From contig NZ_CP025791.1 in the NCBI RefSeq assembly GCF_002886045.1, positions 1,510,001 to 1,574,000 of the forward strand: 64,000 bases of DNA, given 5' to 3'. The position numbers were made by a program, and so were the translations under genes. The notes under the pieces are model-generated. The model made no database searches and was not told where the DNA came from. It saw only the letters and a program-made list of their open reading frames with translations. This document shows positions 1 through 10,047 of the stretch, one piece after another. The stretch's first letter is position 1; each line of letters begins with the position of its first letter. The stretch is from Flavivirga eckloniae (lineage in GTDB: Bacteria; Bacteroidota; Bacteroidia; Flavobacteriales; Flavobacteriaceae).

Positions 1-105
1 TTCGAAAACATAGGCCGTGTTAGAAGTGTTATTCAAGCGCCAGATGGCTACATTTATGCAGGAATTGAGGGTCTAGGTATTATAAAAATTGTTCCGAAAA
101 ATTAA
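1..105 (+). CDS. PQQ-dependent sugar dehydrogenase, C-terminal fragment
   Basis: Only the last 34 codons are inside the window; the gene begins to the left. The residues read RVRSVIQAPDGYIYAGIEG and then end in IKIVP. This resembles the last beta-propeller blade of soluble aldose/sorbosone dehydrogenases that use PQQ. A cytochrome c gene follows after 9 bases, which fits a periplasmic dehydrogenase passing electrons to a dedicated cytochrome. The family call rests on a short tail and on this neighbour, so it is moderate only. Confidence 0.55.
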   Translation, partial: FENIGRVRSVIQAPDGYIYAGIEGLGIIKIVPKN

Positions 106-114
106 AACAAATAC

Positions 115-531
115 ATGAAATTAATCACCACGAGTTTAATAGCTCTATTCTCTGTAATAATCGTTTCTACAAACCAAAACCACAAACCACAAATAGACCC
201 TTTAAAAGAAAGTATACAAAGAGGTAAAGAGATCTATACAGACTTTTGCGTAACATGCCATTTGCCAGATGGTAAAGGCGTAGAAAAGGTGTATCCCCCA
301 TTAGCCAATTCAGACTATCTTAAAAAAAATCGAGAAGCCAGTATTAGAGGTATTAAATACGGCCAAAAAGGGGCTATTGTTGTTAACGGAGAAACTTACG
401 ATGGCTACATGGCTCCCTTAGGATTAAGCGACGACGAAGTTGCAGATGTTATGAACTATATTACAAATAGTTGGGGAAACAAAAACGATAAAATAGTTAC
501 AGAAAAAGAAGTCTCGAAAGTTAAAAAATAA
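115..531 (+). CDS. Class I cytochrome c, single heme, exported
   Basis: This is a 138-residue secreted c-type cytochrome. Residues 1-18 form a hydrophobic export signal. The heme-binding motif CVTCH is at residues 45-49 and the likely distal heme ligand is Met99 in GYMAP, as in small periplasmic electron carriers of the cytochrome c6/c551 type. It lies 9 bases after a putative PQQ sugar dehydrogenase and probably accepts its electrons; that pairing is inference from position. The C-terminal 20 residues are rich in Lys and Glu and look disordered. Confidence 0.85.
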   Translation: MKLITTSLIALFSVIIVSTNQNHKPQIDPLKESIQRGKEIYTDFCVTCHLPDGKGVEKVYPPLANSDYLKKNREASIRGIKYGQKGAIVVNGETYDGYMAPLGLSDDEVADVMNYITNSWGNKNDKIVTEKEVSKVKK

Positions 532-566
532 GCTGATTTTTCATATAAAATAACTTAACATTTAAC

Positions 567-574
567 TAACTTTG
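567..574 (+). promoter_or_regulatory. Promoter -7 box for udk operon
   Basis: TAACTTTG matches the Bacteroidota sigma-A -7 consensus TAnnTTTG. It lies 28 bases before the udk start. I see no good TTG at the usual upstream distance, so the site is only a candidate. Confidence 0.4.
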
Positions 575-602
575 TAAAAGACTAACTAGAATAATATCAA
601 GA

Positions 603-1208
603 ATGCTTATAATCGGAATTGCAGGCGGTACTGGTTGTGGAAAAACTACTGTTGTAGACCAGATATTAAATGAACTTCCCGAAGGAGAAGTGGGCGTGAT
701 TTCACAGGATTCCTATTACAAAGACACCTCACATTTATCTTATGATGAACGTGTGAAAATAAATTTTGATCACCCGCGCTCAATCGATTTCGATCTTTTA
801 GCCAAACATTTAAAAGAGCTCAAAAACAACAAGCCCATACACCAACCTGTGTATTCTTTTGTTAAACATAATAGAACTGGAGATACCATTTTAACCCATC
901 CCAGAAAAGTTATGATCGTTGAAGGTATTTTAATTTTAACAAACCCGGAATTACGGGATATGTTTGATATTAAAATATTTGTACATGCCGACACAGACGA
1001 ACGTTTAATAAGACGTTTAAAGCGTGATATCTCAGAACGAGGTAGAGATTTAGATGAAGTTTTAGGACGTTACCAAACAACGCTAAAACCTATGCACGAT
1101 CAATTTATTGAACCCATGAAAGAATATGCAGATATTATAATACCAAATAACAAATACAACACAGTAGCTGTAGATATTGTTAAAACCATAATAAACGATA
1201 AACTATAA
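603..1208 (+). CDS. udk: Uridine kinase
   Basis: This enzyme phosphorylates uridine and cytidine to UMP and CMP in pyrimidine salvage. The 201-residue length is normal for the family. The P-loop GGTGCGKT is at residues 8-15, followed by SQDSYYKD, DHPRSIDF and a VEGILIL strand, all typical of uridine kinase/phosphoribulokinase-like proteins. The next gene starts directly after its stop codon, so udk, the FtsB-like gene and the mutase genes probably form one transcript. Confidence 0.95.
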   Translation: MLIIGIAGGTGCGKTTVVDQILNELPEGEVGVISQDSYYKDTSHLSYDERVKINFDHPRSIDFDLLAKHLKELKNNKPIHQPVYSFVKHNRTGDTILTHPRKVMIVEGILILTNPELRDMFDIKIFVHADTDERLIRRLKRDISERGRDLDEVLGRYQTTLKPMHDQFIEPMKEYADIIIPNNKYNTVAVDIVKTIINDKL

Positions 1209-1532
1209 ATGGCATTATTTAAACATAAATTTTTTAAACCCTTTAAAAATTGGTTTACCCTAATTTTAGTCTCTTTTATAGTTTGGATGCTGTTTTTCGA
1301 TGATAATTCATGGATATTACACCACGAATTAAACACAGATATTGAAGCCTTAGAAAACGAAAAAGAATATTATAAAAAAGAAATAGAAAAGGATAACAAA
1401 GCCATAAAAAAACTACGTACAGAAGATGGCTTAGAAAAATTTGCGCGTGAAGAATACTATATGAAACGCGATAATGAAGAAATCTATATTATTGAATACG
1501 AAGACAGTTTAAAAGCTAAGAAAAATGAGTAA
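1209..1532 (+). CDS. FtsB/DivIC-family septum formation protein
   Basis: This is a 107-residue bitopic membrane protein. A short cytoplasmic N-terminus is followed by one membrane segment at about residues 16-30 (WFTLILVSFIVWMLFF) and a periplasmic coiled coil rich in Glu and Lys at about 45-75. The conserved LEKFAREEYYMKRDNEEIYII block near the C-terminus is typical of FtsB/DivIC. The family acts in the FtsQLB divisome complex. It starts immediately after udk and overlaps the next gene by 8 bases, so translational coupling is likely. Confidence 0.85.
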   Translation: MALFKHKFFKPFKNWFTLILVSFIVWMLFFDDNSWILHHELNTDIEALENEKEYYKKEIEKDNKAIKKLRTEDGLEKFAREEYYMKRDNEEIYIIEYEDSLKAKKNE

Positions 1533-2889
1533 TAAGTTGTTTAATGAATTCGATTCTGTTTCAGCCAAACAATGGAAACAAAAAATACAGTTCGATTTAA
1601 AAGGAGCCGATTATAACGATACCCTTGTTTGGAAAACCAATGAAGATATATCTGTAAAACCATTTTACCATGCAGATGATCTTAAAGAACATGCTAAAGT
1701 TTCAAATACAGAAACCACCACATGGAAAATATGCCAATCTATTTTTGTAGCCGATGTTAAAAGATCTAACGAAAAAGCCATAGACGCTATAAAAAAAGGA
1801 GCAGAAAGCATTAAATTTATTATTCCTTCGGAAGACATTTCAATTAACGATTTATTACAAAACATTAATCCAGAATCAACACCGCTTTATTTTGAATTAC
1901 AATTCCTTTCCAAAGCATACGTAAAACAATTAACAGCCAGCTCCAATACTGGAATCTATATCCATACAGATATTATTGGAAATTTGGCAAAAAGCGGAAA
2001 CTGGCACCATAATTTAAACGACGATTTTTCTAAGTTTGAAGCCATAACAACCCATACAAAACAAGCTGCGATTAATGCCTCCCTGTACCAAAATGCAGGG
2101 GCAAATATCGTTCAACAACTGGCATACGCATTGGCACACGCTAACGAATACTTAAATCATTTCGAAAACAACAAAGACATTCTACCCATATTAGAAGTAA
2201 CCTTTAATGTATCGGTTGGAACAAACTACTTTTTCGAAATTGCAAAACTACGTGCCTTACGAATGCTTTGGGATACATTAGCAAAAGCATATCAAGCAAA
2301 TCCAAATTGCTATATTCTGGCAACCCCAACAAAACGAAACAAAACATTATACGATTATAACACCAATACACTCCGCACCACTACCGAATGCATGAGTGCT
2401 ATTCTCGGAGGCGCTAACAGCATCAATAATTTACCTTACGATGCCATCTACCATAAAGACAATGCTTTTGGAGAACGTATAGCCAGAAACCAATTATTAG
2501 TTTTAAAACACGAAAGTTATTTCGATGTTGTAAACAACCCCTCAGATGGTGCTTATTATATAGAATCACTAACAAATCAATTAACTGAAAAGGCTTTAGA
2601 TTTGTTTAAAAACATTGAAAAAAACGGTGGCTTTTTAAAACAGTTGAAAGATGGCACCATTCAACGAAAAATAAAAGAAAGCGCTACAAAAGAAGATCAA
2701 CAATTTGATGCAGGAGAAAACATTTTATTGGGTACTAACAAACATCCAAATGCAGAAGACAAAATGAAACACGAGTTAGAACTCTATCCTTTTGTAAAAA
2801 CAAACCAAAGAAAAACATTGATCGAACCCATAATTGAAAAACGATTAGCAGAAAAAATAGAACAAGAACGACTAAAAACTGAATCTTAA
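1525..2889 (+). CDS. mutA: Methylmalonyl-CoA mutase small (beta) subunit
   Basis: This 454-residue protein is the non-catalytic partner of the adenosylcobalamin mutase that interconverts succinyl-CoA and methylmalonyl-CoA. It opens with the usual FDSVSAKQWKQKIQFDLKGADY and has the TIM-barrel segments FFEIAKLRALRMLWD and NAFGERIARNQ that mirror the large subunit encoded at 3532. It lacks the C-terminal DxHxxG cobalamin domain, as expected for MutA. A lipoprotein gene sits between it and the large subunit, which is worth noting because the two subunit genes are commonly adjacent. Confidence 0.92.
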   Translation: MSNKLFNEFDSVSAKQWKQKIQFDLKGADYNDTLVWKTNEDISVKPFYHADDLKEHAKVSNTETTTWKICQSIFVADVKRSNEKAIDAIKKGAESIKFIIPSEDISINDLLQNINPESTPLYFELQFLSKAYVKQLTASSNTGIYIHTDIIGNLAKSGNWHHNLNDDFSKFEAITTHTKQAAINASLYQNAGANIVQQLAYALAHANEYLNHFENNKDILPILEVTFNVSVGTNYFFEIAKLRALRMLWDTLAKAYQANPNCYILATPTKRNKTLYDYNTNTLRTTTECMSAILGGANSINNLPYDAIYHKDNAFGERIARNQLLVLKHESYFDVVNNPSDGAYYIESLTNQLTEKALDLFKNIEKNGGFLKQLKDGTIQRKIKESATKEDQQFDAGENILLGTNKHPNAEDKMKHELELYPFVKTNQRKTLIEPIIEKRLAEKIEQERLKTES

Positions 2890-2890
2890 A

Positions 2891-3529
2891 ATGACCAAAA
2901 ATTTTAACTTTATTACGCTTTTTTTATTAGTACTTACTTTATTAAACTGTAAAAACGAAAACAAATTTTCGGAATACAAATATGCCGATTATAATATCGT
3001 ATTAACATGCGACGATTTTAATTCTAAGCTGTATCATGAAGCATTATATTCTTTTGAAAACGATATTTTAAAATTCTACAGCAAAACAAACAAAAATATA
3101 TCTCAAACCCAAGCCTACAGCCAATTTGTAAGAACGACTGTTTATGGAAGAACAAAATTCGAAGATATTGTCTCCGCACATACCCTTAAAGTATTCGAAG
3201 CATTAAAAAGCGAAAATATCTTATGGAATGTCAATAACGTTAAAAGTCATTTAAATTATAACAGCCCTATAGTAAGTTGTATAGCAAGTAAAATACAAGA
3301 TGCTGCTTTAAAAACAACTTTCAACTCACTTGTATCAACCAATAGTATGAGTCCGAAACTGTTTGGAGCCCCTCTAATGAGCAAATACAGATCAGCTATA
3401 AAAGATAAATATCTGGCAACTTACATTGCGTTAGATTTGTTTTATGCAAAACTTTTTGATGTCGATTTTTCTAAAGTTAACCTAAACAAACCTGAGTCGA
3501 AAGTAGATTTTAATAAGAAACCCCAATAG
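2891..3529 (+). CDS. Lipoprotein of unknown function between mutA and mutB
   Basis: This is a 212-residue protein with a type II signal: a hydrophobic stretch at residues 8-18 and a lipobox LLNC with Cys20. After this it has no transmembrane segment. I do not recognise a catalytic motif. The stretch [20 protein letters not shown] and the run [24 protein letters not shown] look conserved and helical. It is one base from mutA and two bases from mutB, so it is surely co-transcribed with them, but a role in cobalamin or propionate metabolism cannot be concluded from position alone. Confidence 0.8.
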   Translation: MTKNFNFITLFLLVLTLLNCKNENKFSEYKYADYNIVLTCDDFNSKLYHEALYSFENDILKFYSKTNKNISQTQAYSQFVRTTVYGRTKFEDIVSAHTLKVFEALKSENILWNVNNVKSHLNYNSPIVSCIASKIQDAALKTTFNSLVSTNSMSPKLFGAPLMSKYRSAIKDKYLATYIALDLFYAKLFDVDFSKVNLNKPESKVDFNKKPQ

Positions 3530-3531
3530 TT

Positions 3532-5682
3532 TTGAGAAAGGATCTTCAACATATCGAAATAAATAGCGAGCAAAAAAAATCGAACTCCGAAACATTAGAT
3601 TTTTTTTCAACCGCCGAAGGCATCAAAGTTAAATCATCTTACACAAAAGATGATATTAAAGATTTGGAACACCTCGGATTTGTTGCAGGAATAGCACCAA
3701 ACCTAAGGGGACCATACAGCACAATGTATGTTAGAAGACCCTGGACTATTAGGCAATACGCTGGCTTTAGTACAGCAGAAGAGAGCAATGCTTTTTACAG
3801 GCGTAATCTAGCAGCTGGACAAAAAGGACTTTCTGTTGCATTCGACCTGCCAACCCACAGAGGTTACGATAGTGACCATGAACGTGTAGTTGGCGATGTA
3901 GGAAAAGCTGGTGTTGCTATTGATTCGGTTGAAGACATGAAAATTCTCTTCGACCAAATCCCGCTAGACAAAATGTCGGTTTCTATGACCATGAATGGTG
4001 CTGTATTACCCATTATGGCATTTTATATTGTTGCTGCCGAAGAACAAGGTGTAAAACCAGAACAACTAGCCGGTACTATTCAAAACGATATTTTAAAGGA
4101 GTTTATGGTACGTAATACGTACATATATCCACCTACACCTTCAATGAAAATTATTTCGGATATTTTTGATTACACCAGTAAAAACATGCCTAAATTCAAC
4201 AGCATTAGCATATCAGGATACCATATGCAAGAAGCTGGTGCCACTTGCGATATAGAATTAGCTTATACTCTGGCAGACGGTCTTGAATATATAAGAAAAG
4301 GACTTGCTGCCGGCATGGATATCGATACCTTTGCGCCTCGCCTATCTTTCTTTTGGGCTATAGGTATGAATCACTTTATGGAGATTGCCAAAATGCGCGC
4401 AGCACGTATGCTTTGGGCTAAACTGGTGAAACAATTTAATCCGAAAAACCCTAAATCCTTGGCATTACGTACCCATTGCCAAACCAGCGGTTGGAGTTTA
4501 ACAGAACAAGACCCATTTAACAATATAGCCAGAACAACTATAGAAGCAGCAGCCGCAGCTTTTGGAGGCACACAAAGTTTGCATACCAATGCGTTAGACG
4601 AAGCCATCGCTTTACCAACCGATTTTTCTGCACGTATAGCCAGAAATACACAAATATATCTACAAGAAGAAACAAAAATTACCAAAACTGTCGATCCTTG
4701 GGCCGGAAGCTATTATGTAGAAAAATTAACCCATGATATTGCCCAGAAAGCATGGGCTTTAATTGAAGAAGTTGAAGACTTAGGAGGAATGACAAAAGCT
4801 ATCGAAGCCGGTATTCCCAAAATACGAATTGAAGAAGCAGCCGCTAAAAAACAAGCTCGTATTGATTCCGGACAGGATATTATTGTTGGGGTTAATAAAT
4901 ACAGACTCGAAGAAGAAGATATTATTTCTACGCTCGAAGTCGACAACCAAACTGTAAGAAACCAGCAAATAGAGCGGTTAGATCAAATAAGAGCCAATAG
5001 AGACCCTGAAAAAGTCAACAAAGCACTTTCAAAGTTAACCGAAGCAGCAAAATTTTCCTTAAATTCGGAAGATGCCGAATTTCAAGCAGGCAAAAACTTG
5101 TTAGCTTTAGCGGTAGAAGCTGCCCGAGAGCGAGCTACCCTTGGAGAGATTAGTGATGCCTTAGAAGCTGTATTTGGACGATATAAAGCGCAAATAAAAT
5201 CATTTTCTGGAGTGTATAGTAAAGAAATTAAAAACGACGAATCCTTTAAAAAAGCACAGCAATTAGCCGATATCTTTGCAGAACAGGACGGTAGAAGACC
5301 CCGTATTATGATAGCTAAAATGGGACAAGACGGTCACGACCGTGGTGCTAAAGTAGTAGCCACAGGCTATGCAGATGTTGGTTTCGATGTAGATATTGGC
5401 CCATTATTTCAAACACCTCAGGAAGCCGCCAAACAAGCCGTTGAAAACGACGTGCATGTTTTAGGAGTTTCTTCATTGGCTGCCGGACATAAAACCCTTG
5501 TTCCGCAAGTTATTAACGCATTAAAAGCTTATGGTCGCGACGACATTATGGTAATCGTAGGTGGTGTTATACCAAAACAAGATTACCAATACCTATTCGA
5601 TGCTGGTGCCATAGCCGTATTTGGTCCAGGTACCAAAATTAGCGATGCTGCGATTAAGATTTTACAGATTCTTATCGATTAA
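3532..5682 (+). CDS. scpA: Methylmalonyl-CoA mutase large (alpha) subunit
   Basis: This is the catalytic 716-residue subunit. The TIM-barrel part carries [18 protein letters not shown] and [19 protein letters not shown], both signatures of the family. The C-terminal cobalamin domain (about residues 580-716) has the base-off motif D600-G-H602-D-R-G605 and GGVIP near the end. The start is TTG at 3532, supported by the family-like [10 protein letters not shown] opening and the two-base gap from the preceding stop. It links succinyl-CoA to propionyl-CoA metabolism. Confidence 0.95.
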   Translation: MRKDLQHIEINSEQKKSNSETLDFFSTAEGIKVKSSYTKDDIKDLEHLGFVAGIAPNLRGPYSTMYVRRPWTIRQYAGFSTAEESNAFYRRNLAAGQKGLSVAFDLPTHRGYDSDHERVVGDVGKAGVAIDSVEDMKILFDQIPLDKMSVSMTMNGAVLPIMAFYIVAAEEQGVKPEQLAGTIQNDILKEFMVRNTYIYPPTPSMKIISDIFDYTSKNMPKFNSISISGYHMQEAGATCDIELAYTLADGLEYIRKGLAAGMDIDTFAPRLSFFWAIGMNHFMEIAKMRAARMLWAKLVKQFNPKNPKSLALRTHCQTSGWSLTEQDPFNNIARTTIEAAAAAFGGTQSLHTNALDEAIALPTDFSARIARNTQIYLQEETKITKTVDPWAGSYYVEKLTHDIAQKAWALIEEVEDLGGMTKAIEAGIPKIRIEEAAAKKQARIDSGQDIIVGVNKYRLEEEDIISTLEVDNQTVRNQQIERLDQIRANRDPEKVNKALSKLTEAAKFSLNSEDAEFQAGKNLLALAVEAARERATLGEISDALEAVFGRYKAQIKSFSGVYSKEIKNDESFKKAQQLADIFAEQDGRRPRIMIAKMGQDGHDRGAKVVATGYADVGFDVDIGPLFQTPQEAAKQAVENDVHVLGVSSLAAGHKTLVPQVINALKAYGRDDIMVIVGGVIPKQDYQYLFDAGAIAVFGPGTKISDAAIKILQILID

Positions 5683-5791
5683 AAGTGTTTTTTTGTGTCA
5701 AAAAACTCTCATTTGGCATAAAATATCAGTAAATTCTGTTAATTATCCCCAAAAATAATTTACTTTTACTATTCCCTAACTATCACTACTT

Positions 5792-6877
5792 ATGAACAAA
5801 ATCATAGCAATCGCTAATCAAAAAGGCGGAGTTGGCAAAACCACTACGTCTATTAATCTGGCCGATGCTCTGGGTATACTTGACAAAAAAGTGCTGTTAA
5901 TAGACTTAGACCCTCAAGCAAATGCTACGTCGGGGGTTGGTCTTGTTCCTTCCGATATTAAATACAGTAGTTTAAGTTTTTTTACGAATACATTTAAAGT
6001 TGAAAATAATATTGTAAGACCAGATTCGGCACATTTCGATTTTATCCCCTCAAACATACGTTTGGCATCCATAGAAATAAATAGATCTAAAAACGTGGAT
6101 TTATTTATGCTAAAAACCGCACTAAGTAAAGTCATAAAAGATTATCACTATATCATTATTGACTGCTCCCCTTCATTCGGGCTACTAACACTAAACGCAT
6201 TAACGGCATGTCATTCCGTAATCATACCTGTACAATGCGAATTTTATGCCCTAGAAGGTTTAAGCAAACTATTAATAACCATTAAAAGTATCAAGAAGTC
6301 ATCTAACCCAGACATCGATATCGAAGGCTTATTAATTACGATGTACGATTCAAGAACAAGTATATCCAATCAACTAAGAAAAGAACTCATTAAACATTTC
6401 GAATCTATGGTTTTCAATACCGTTATACAACGAAATGTAAAACTAAGAGAAGCGCCTAGTTACGGACTAAGTATTATAAAATATAATCCCGAGAGTGTTG
6501 GTACTGAAAACTATTTAAATCTGGGGTCAGAATTAATCAGTAGAAGTCAGAAAACGGAAACAGATTCAGAACCCGAAAAAGATTTATCAAAAATACTAAC
6601 ACATGATACAGAAGATGTTGACTTTATCATTAAAGGGCATACAAATGCCAATAGCGAAAAAAAGGATGAAGATTATGGCCATCTACTTGGTTTAAAAAGA
6701 GATGAGATAAATAACGTATTAGGTTTTTCGTATAATGACGTCCATTCAAATGTATGGATGTATAGAACTAGTTCGTCATTCAGTATCATAAAAAAGAACT
6801 ATTTATATTTGTATTTTGAAAACGAAAAAGTTGCAAATTACAAGCTCACAACCTTTAAAATGAATACTACGCAATAG
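5792..6877 (+). CDS. Extra ParA-family ATPase with C-terminal extension
   Basis: Residues 1-255 are a complete ParA/Soj ATPase with KGGVGKTT at 11-18, LLIDLDPQANATSG and DCSPSFGLLTLNAL. They are very like the ParA encoded just downstream at 6987. About 105 extra residues follow: a linker rich in Asp, Glu and Lys and then a compact block (about 297-355) with LLGLKRDEINNVLGFS and YLYLYFENEKV. This block resembles small BamE/SmpA-like domains, although that is only a pattern impression. The gene has its own 110-base upstream gap. It looks like a diverged tandem duplicate of parA; its role is unknown. Confidence 0.8.
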   Translation: MNKIIAIANQKGGVGKTTTSINLADALGILDKKVLLIDLDPQANATSGVGLVPSDIKYSSLSFFTNTFKVENNIVRPDSAHFDFIPSNIRLASIEINRSKNVDLFMLKTALSKVIKDYHYIIIDCSPSFGLLTLNALTACHSVIIPVQCEFYALEGLSKLLITIKSIKKSSNPDIDIEGLLITMYDSRTSISNQLRKELIKHFESMVFNTVIQRNVKLREAPSYGLSIIKYNPESVGTENYLNLGSELISRSQKTETDSEPEKDLSKILTHDTEDVDFIIKGHTNANSEKKDEDYGHLLGLKRDEINNVLGFSYNDVHSNVWMYRTSSSFSIIKKNYLYLYFENEKVANYKLTTFKMNTTQ

Positions 6878-6986
6878 TTGTTATTAAAAATAATTTAAAA
6901 TCGTTTTTTATCTCAAAAATCACTACCTTTCGCTCATATTTTCTTTAATATAAGCTTATAAAAATATCACAAAACCAAATCATTTC

Positions 6987-7751
6987 ATGGGTAAAATTAT
7001 AGCAATTGCTAATCAAAAAGGAGGTGTTGGTAAAACAACAACATCAATAAACTTAGCAGCCGCACTTGGCGTTCTGGAAAAAAAAATATTACTTATTGAC
7101 GCCGATCCTCAAGCGAACGCAACTTCAGGAATCGGAATTGACATAGAATCTATAGAAATAGGAACCTACCAGCTTTTAGAACACTCAAATATAGCTAAGG
7201 ATACTATTATGAAAACCGAATCGCCCAACTTGGATTTAATCCCTGCTCATATAGATTTAGTTGCCATTGAAATAGAACTTGTCGATAAAGAGTCGCGTGA
7301 GTATATGTTAAAAAAGGCTTTAAAGGATATTAAAGACGATTACGATTATATTTTAATCGATTGTGCCCCATCTTTAGGCTTACTAACATTAAATGCTTTA
7401 ACAGCTGCAGATGCGGTTGTAATACCAATACAATGTGAGTACTTTGCACTAGAAGGTTTAGGAAAACTATTGAACACTATAAAAAGTGTCCAAAAAATTC
7501 ATAATCCGGGATTAGACATCGAAGGGTTACTACTTACCATGTACGATGCCCGATTAAGATTATCTAATCAAGTTGTTGAAGAAGTTCAAAAACACTTTAA
7601 CAACATGGTATTTAAAACCATTATTCAACGTAATGTACGCTTGAGCGAAGCACCAAGTTATGGCGAAAGTATAATTAATTATGATGCCTCTAGTAAAGGT
7701 GCAAACAATTACTTAAGTTTGGCCAAAGAAATTATCAATAAAAACACCTAG
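6987..7751 (+). CDS. parA: Chromosome-partitioning ATPase ParA (Soj)
   Basis: This 254-residue Walker-type ATPase acts with ParB on origin segregation. KGGVGKTT is at residues 11-18, LLIDADPQANATSG follows, and the LSEAPSYGESI block lies near the C-terminus. The length is normal for chromosomal ParA. It lies 6 bases before parB, so this copy, not the longer upstream one, is the standard partner. Identity to the upstream ParA is high over the whole ATPase domain. Confidence 0.95.
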   Translation: MGKIIAIANQKGGVGKTTTSINLAAALGVLEKKILLIDADPQANATSGIGIDIESIEIGTYQLLEHSNIAKDTIMKTESPNLDLIPAHIDLVAIEIELVDKESREYMLKKALKDIKDDYDYILIDCAPSLGLLTLNALTAADAVVIPIQCEYFALEGLGKLLNTIKSVQKIHNPGLDIEGLLLTMYDARLRLSNQVVEEVQKHFNNMVFKTIIQRNVRLSEAPSYGESIINYDASSKGANNYLSLAKEIINKNT

Positions 7752-7757
7752 ATTAAT

Positions 7758-8669
7758 ATGGCTAAGGCAACAAAAAAACAAGCTTTAGGAAGAGGATTAT
7801 CCGCACTATTACAAGACCCTGACAACGATATACAGTCGGTACAGGATAAAAATGCCGATAAAGTTATTGGGAATATTGTTGAATTAGAAATTGATTCCAT
7901 AGAGGTTAACCCCTTTCAACCACGTACAAATTTTAGCGAAGAATCGTTACGTGAATTAGCATCATCTATTAAAGAATTAGGTATTATTCAACCTATAACT
8001 GTTAGGAAGTTAGAATTTAACACCTATCAATTAGTTTCTGGAGAACGTCGATATAGAGCGTCGAAATTAATCGGTTTAAAAACTATTCCTGCATATATAA
8101 GAATTGCTAACGATCAGGAATCACTAGAAATGGCCTTGGTTGAAAATATTCAACGTCAAGATCTAGACCCTATTGAAATTGCCTTATCATACCAACGTTT
8201 AATTGACGAAATACAATTAACACAAGAACAAATGAGTGAGCGTGTTGGAAAAAAACGCTCTACAATTGCTAATTACTTACGTTTACTAAAACTAGACCCG
8301 ATCATCCAAACCGGGATGCGAGATGGTTTTATTTCTATGGGACATGGACGTGCCATTATTAATATAGAAGACACTACCATTCAGCTAGATATTTACAAAA
8401 AAATACTGGCAAATAAGCTATCTGTTAGAGAAACAGAAAGTTTGGTTCGAAACTATAATGATACCCAAGAAGTAGAAGTATCACCCAAAAAAGAAACTGT
8501 TGACGAAACTCCTAAATTCATAAAAAAAGGAATTACTACATTTTCTGAATACTTTGGGCATAAAATTGACGTTAAAGTTTCTAAAAATGGGAAAGGAAAA
8601 ATTACCATTCCATTCCATTCAGAAGAAGACTTTAATCGTATTAAAAAATTAGTTGAGGGTGCCAAATAA
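7758..8669 (+). CDS. parB: ParB/Spo0J chromosome-partitioning protein
   Basis: This 303-residue protein binds parS sites and CTP and loads partition complexes. The N-terminus has the GRGLSALLQD motif. The ParB/Srx domain carries NPFQPRTNF and GERRYRAS (about residue 95), followed by ENIQRQDLDPIEIA and a helix-turn-helix (VGKKRSTIANYLRLLKL). No perfect TGTTTCACGTGAAACA parS site was seen in the window. The stop codon overlaps the start of the next gene. Confidence 0.95.
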   Translation: MAKATKKQALGRGLSALLQDPDNDIQSVQDKNADKVIGNIVELEIDSIEVNPFQPRTNFSEESLRELASSIKELGIIQPITVRKLEFNTYQLVSGERRYRASKLIGLKTIPAYIRIANDQESLEMALVENIQRQDLDPIEIALSYQRLIDEIQLTQEQMSERVGKKRSTIANYLRLLKLDPIIQTGMRDGFISMGHGRAIINIEDTTIQLDIYKKILANKLSVRETESLVRNYNDTQEVEVSPKKETVDETPKFIKKGITTFSEYFGHKIDVKVSKNGKGKITIPFHSEEDFNRIKKLVEGAK

Positions 8670-9276
8670 ATCTCTAATAGTTAGTGCCATTGCCTTTTTA
8701 TTTTGTTTTTCAACCATAGCTCAAGAAAAAGAAAAAAAAAGAAAACAGCTTCCAAAAGAAGTTGTTATAGATTCCATCATAGAAGTTAAAGATCCTATTA
8801 ACCCTTTATCTCCAGCCAAAGCAGCATTTTATTCTGCTGTGCTACCTGGACTCGGACAGGCTTACAATAAAAAATATTGGAAAATCCCACTAGTTTATGG
8901 CGCTATTGGAACTGGAATTTATTTTTATGTAACAAATGACAGAGAGTATAACAGATATAGGGATGCTTACAAAAGGAGATTAGCTGGTTTTGAAGACGAT
9001 GAGTTTTTTTTCTCTGCTGATGGTACTACTCGATTAACATCACCTAGAGTAACTACAGAAAGCTTAGAACGAGGACAAAAATTTTATAGAAAAAATAAAG
9101 AAGTTGCACTTTTGGTAACCATTGGGCTTTATGCTTTAAATATAATTGATGCCAATGTCGATGCCCATTTGTTGCAATATAATGTAGACGATAAACTATC
9201 GCTGGCACCGCATTATAAGTTTAACGAATTTGATGCCACCAGCAATCTTGGATTAACTTTAAATTTTAAATTTTAA
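8653..9276 (+). CDS. DUF5683-type membrane/exported protein
   Basis: This is a protein of about 207 residues with an export signal (IVSAIAFLFCFSTIAQ). The conserved segment SPAKAAFYSAVLPGLGQAYN is characteristic of DUF5683 proteins that follow parB in flavobacteria. A second hydrophobic segment, VALLVTIGLYALNIIDANVDAHL, is also family-like. The start is uncertain: TTG at 8653 or GTG at 8659, both inside the end of parB, since no ATG fits. Function unknown; membrane or periplasmic location is likely. Confidence 0.8.
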   Translation: MRVPNKSLIVSAIAFLFCFSTIAQEKEKKRKQLPKEVVIDSIIEVKDPINPLSPAKAAFYSAVLPGLGQAYNKKYWKIPLVYGAIGTGIYFYVTNDREYNRYRDAYKRRLAGFEDDEFFFSADGTTRLTSPRVTTESLERGQKFYRKNKEVALLVTIGLYALNIIDANVDAHLLQYNVDDKLSLAPHYKFNEFDATSNLGLTLNFKF

Positions 9277-9981
9277 ATGAATATAGCATTACTAGGGTAC
9301 GGAAAAATGGGGAAAACCATTGAGCAGATTGCTATTAAAAGAGGACATAATATTGTATTAACTATAGACAAGGGTGATAATGATTACGATATCACAAAAG
9401 CTGATGTAGCTATAGATTTTAGTATTCCAACTGTAGCTTTTAACAATATTTCTAACTGCATAAATAATCAGGTTCCAGTTGTTTCTGGTACTACAGGTTG
9501 GTTGGATAAATATGATGAGGCTGTAGCTTTATGTAAAGACAAAAAGGGAGCTTTTATTTATACCTCTAATTTTAGTTTAGGAGTTAACATCTTTTTCGAG
9601 CTTAATAAAACACTTGCCAAAATGATGAGTACGCTTAAACAATACAATGTTAGTATGGAAGAAATTCATCATACACAAAAACTTGATGCGCCAAGTGGTA
9701 CTGCAATTTCTTTAGCAAACGATATTATTTCTAAACATGCCGGTTACGACAACTGGAAGTTAGATGAAAGTGGCGAAACTACAATCCCTATTGTTGCAAA
9801 ACGTATTGAAGATGTTCCCGGTACGCACACAGTAAATTACGAAAGCGAAGTAGATACTATTAATATAGAGCATATAGCCCATACAAGACAAGGCTTTGCT
9901 TTAGGTGCAGTGATTGCTGCCGAATGGATAGCTGGAAAAACAGGTGTATTTACAATGAACGATGTGTTAAATATTGGTTAA
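9277..9981 (+). CDS. dapB: 4-hydroxy-tetrahydrodipicolinate reductase
   Basis: DapB reduces hydroxy-tetrahydrodipicolinate in the lysine/diaminopimelate pathway. The NAD(P)-binding GYGKMG is at residues 7-12. The active-site region EIHHTQKLDAPSGTA and the C-terminal HTRQGFALGAV are family signatures. The length of 234 residues is at the short end (E. coli has 273), as is usual in Bacteroidota. The ATG comes directly after the preceding stop codon. Confidence 0.95.
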   Translation: MNIALLGYGKMGKTIEQIAIKRGHNIVLTIDKGDNDYDITKADVAIDFSIPTVAFNNISNCINNQVPVVSGTTGWLDKYDEAVALCKDKKGAFIYTSNFSLGVNIFFELNKTLAKMMSTLKQYNVSMEEIHHTQKLDAPSGTAISLANDIISKHAGYDNWKLDESGETTIPIVAKRIEDVPGTHTVNYESEVDTINIEHIAHTRQGFALGAVIAAEWIAGKTGVFTMNDVLNIG

Positions 9982-10047
9982 AGCTTAATGGTTTTGTAAC
10001 CATATTTATGAGTTTAGCTACTAACAAAAAATTAAAATTTTAAGATT

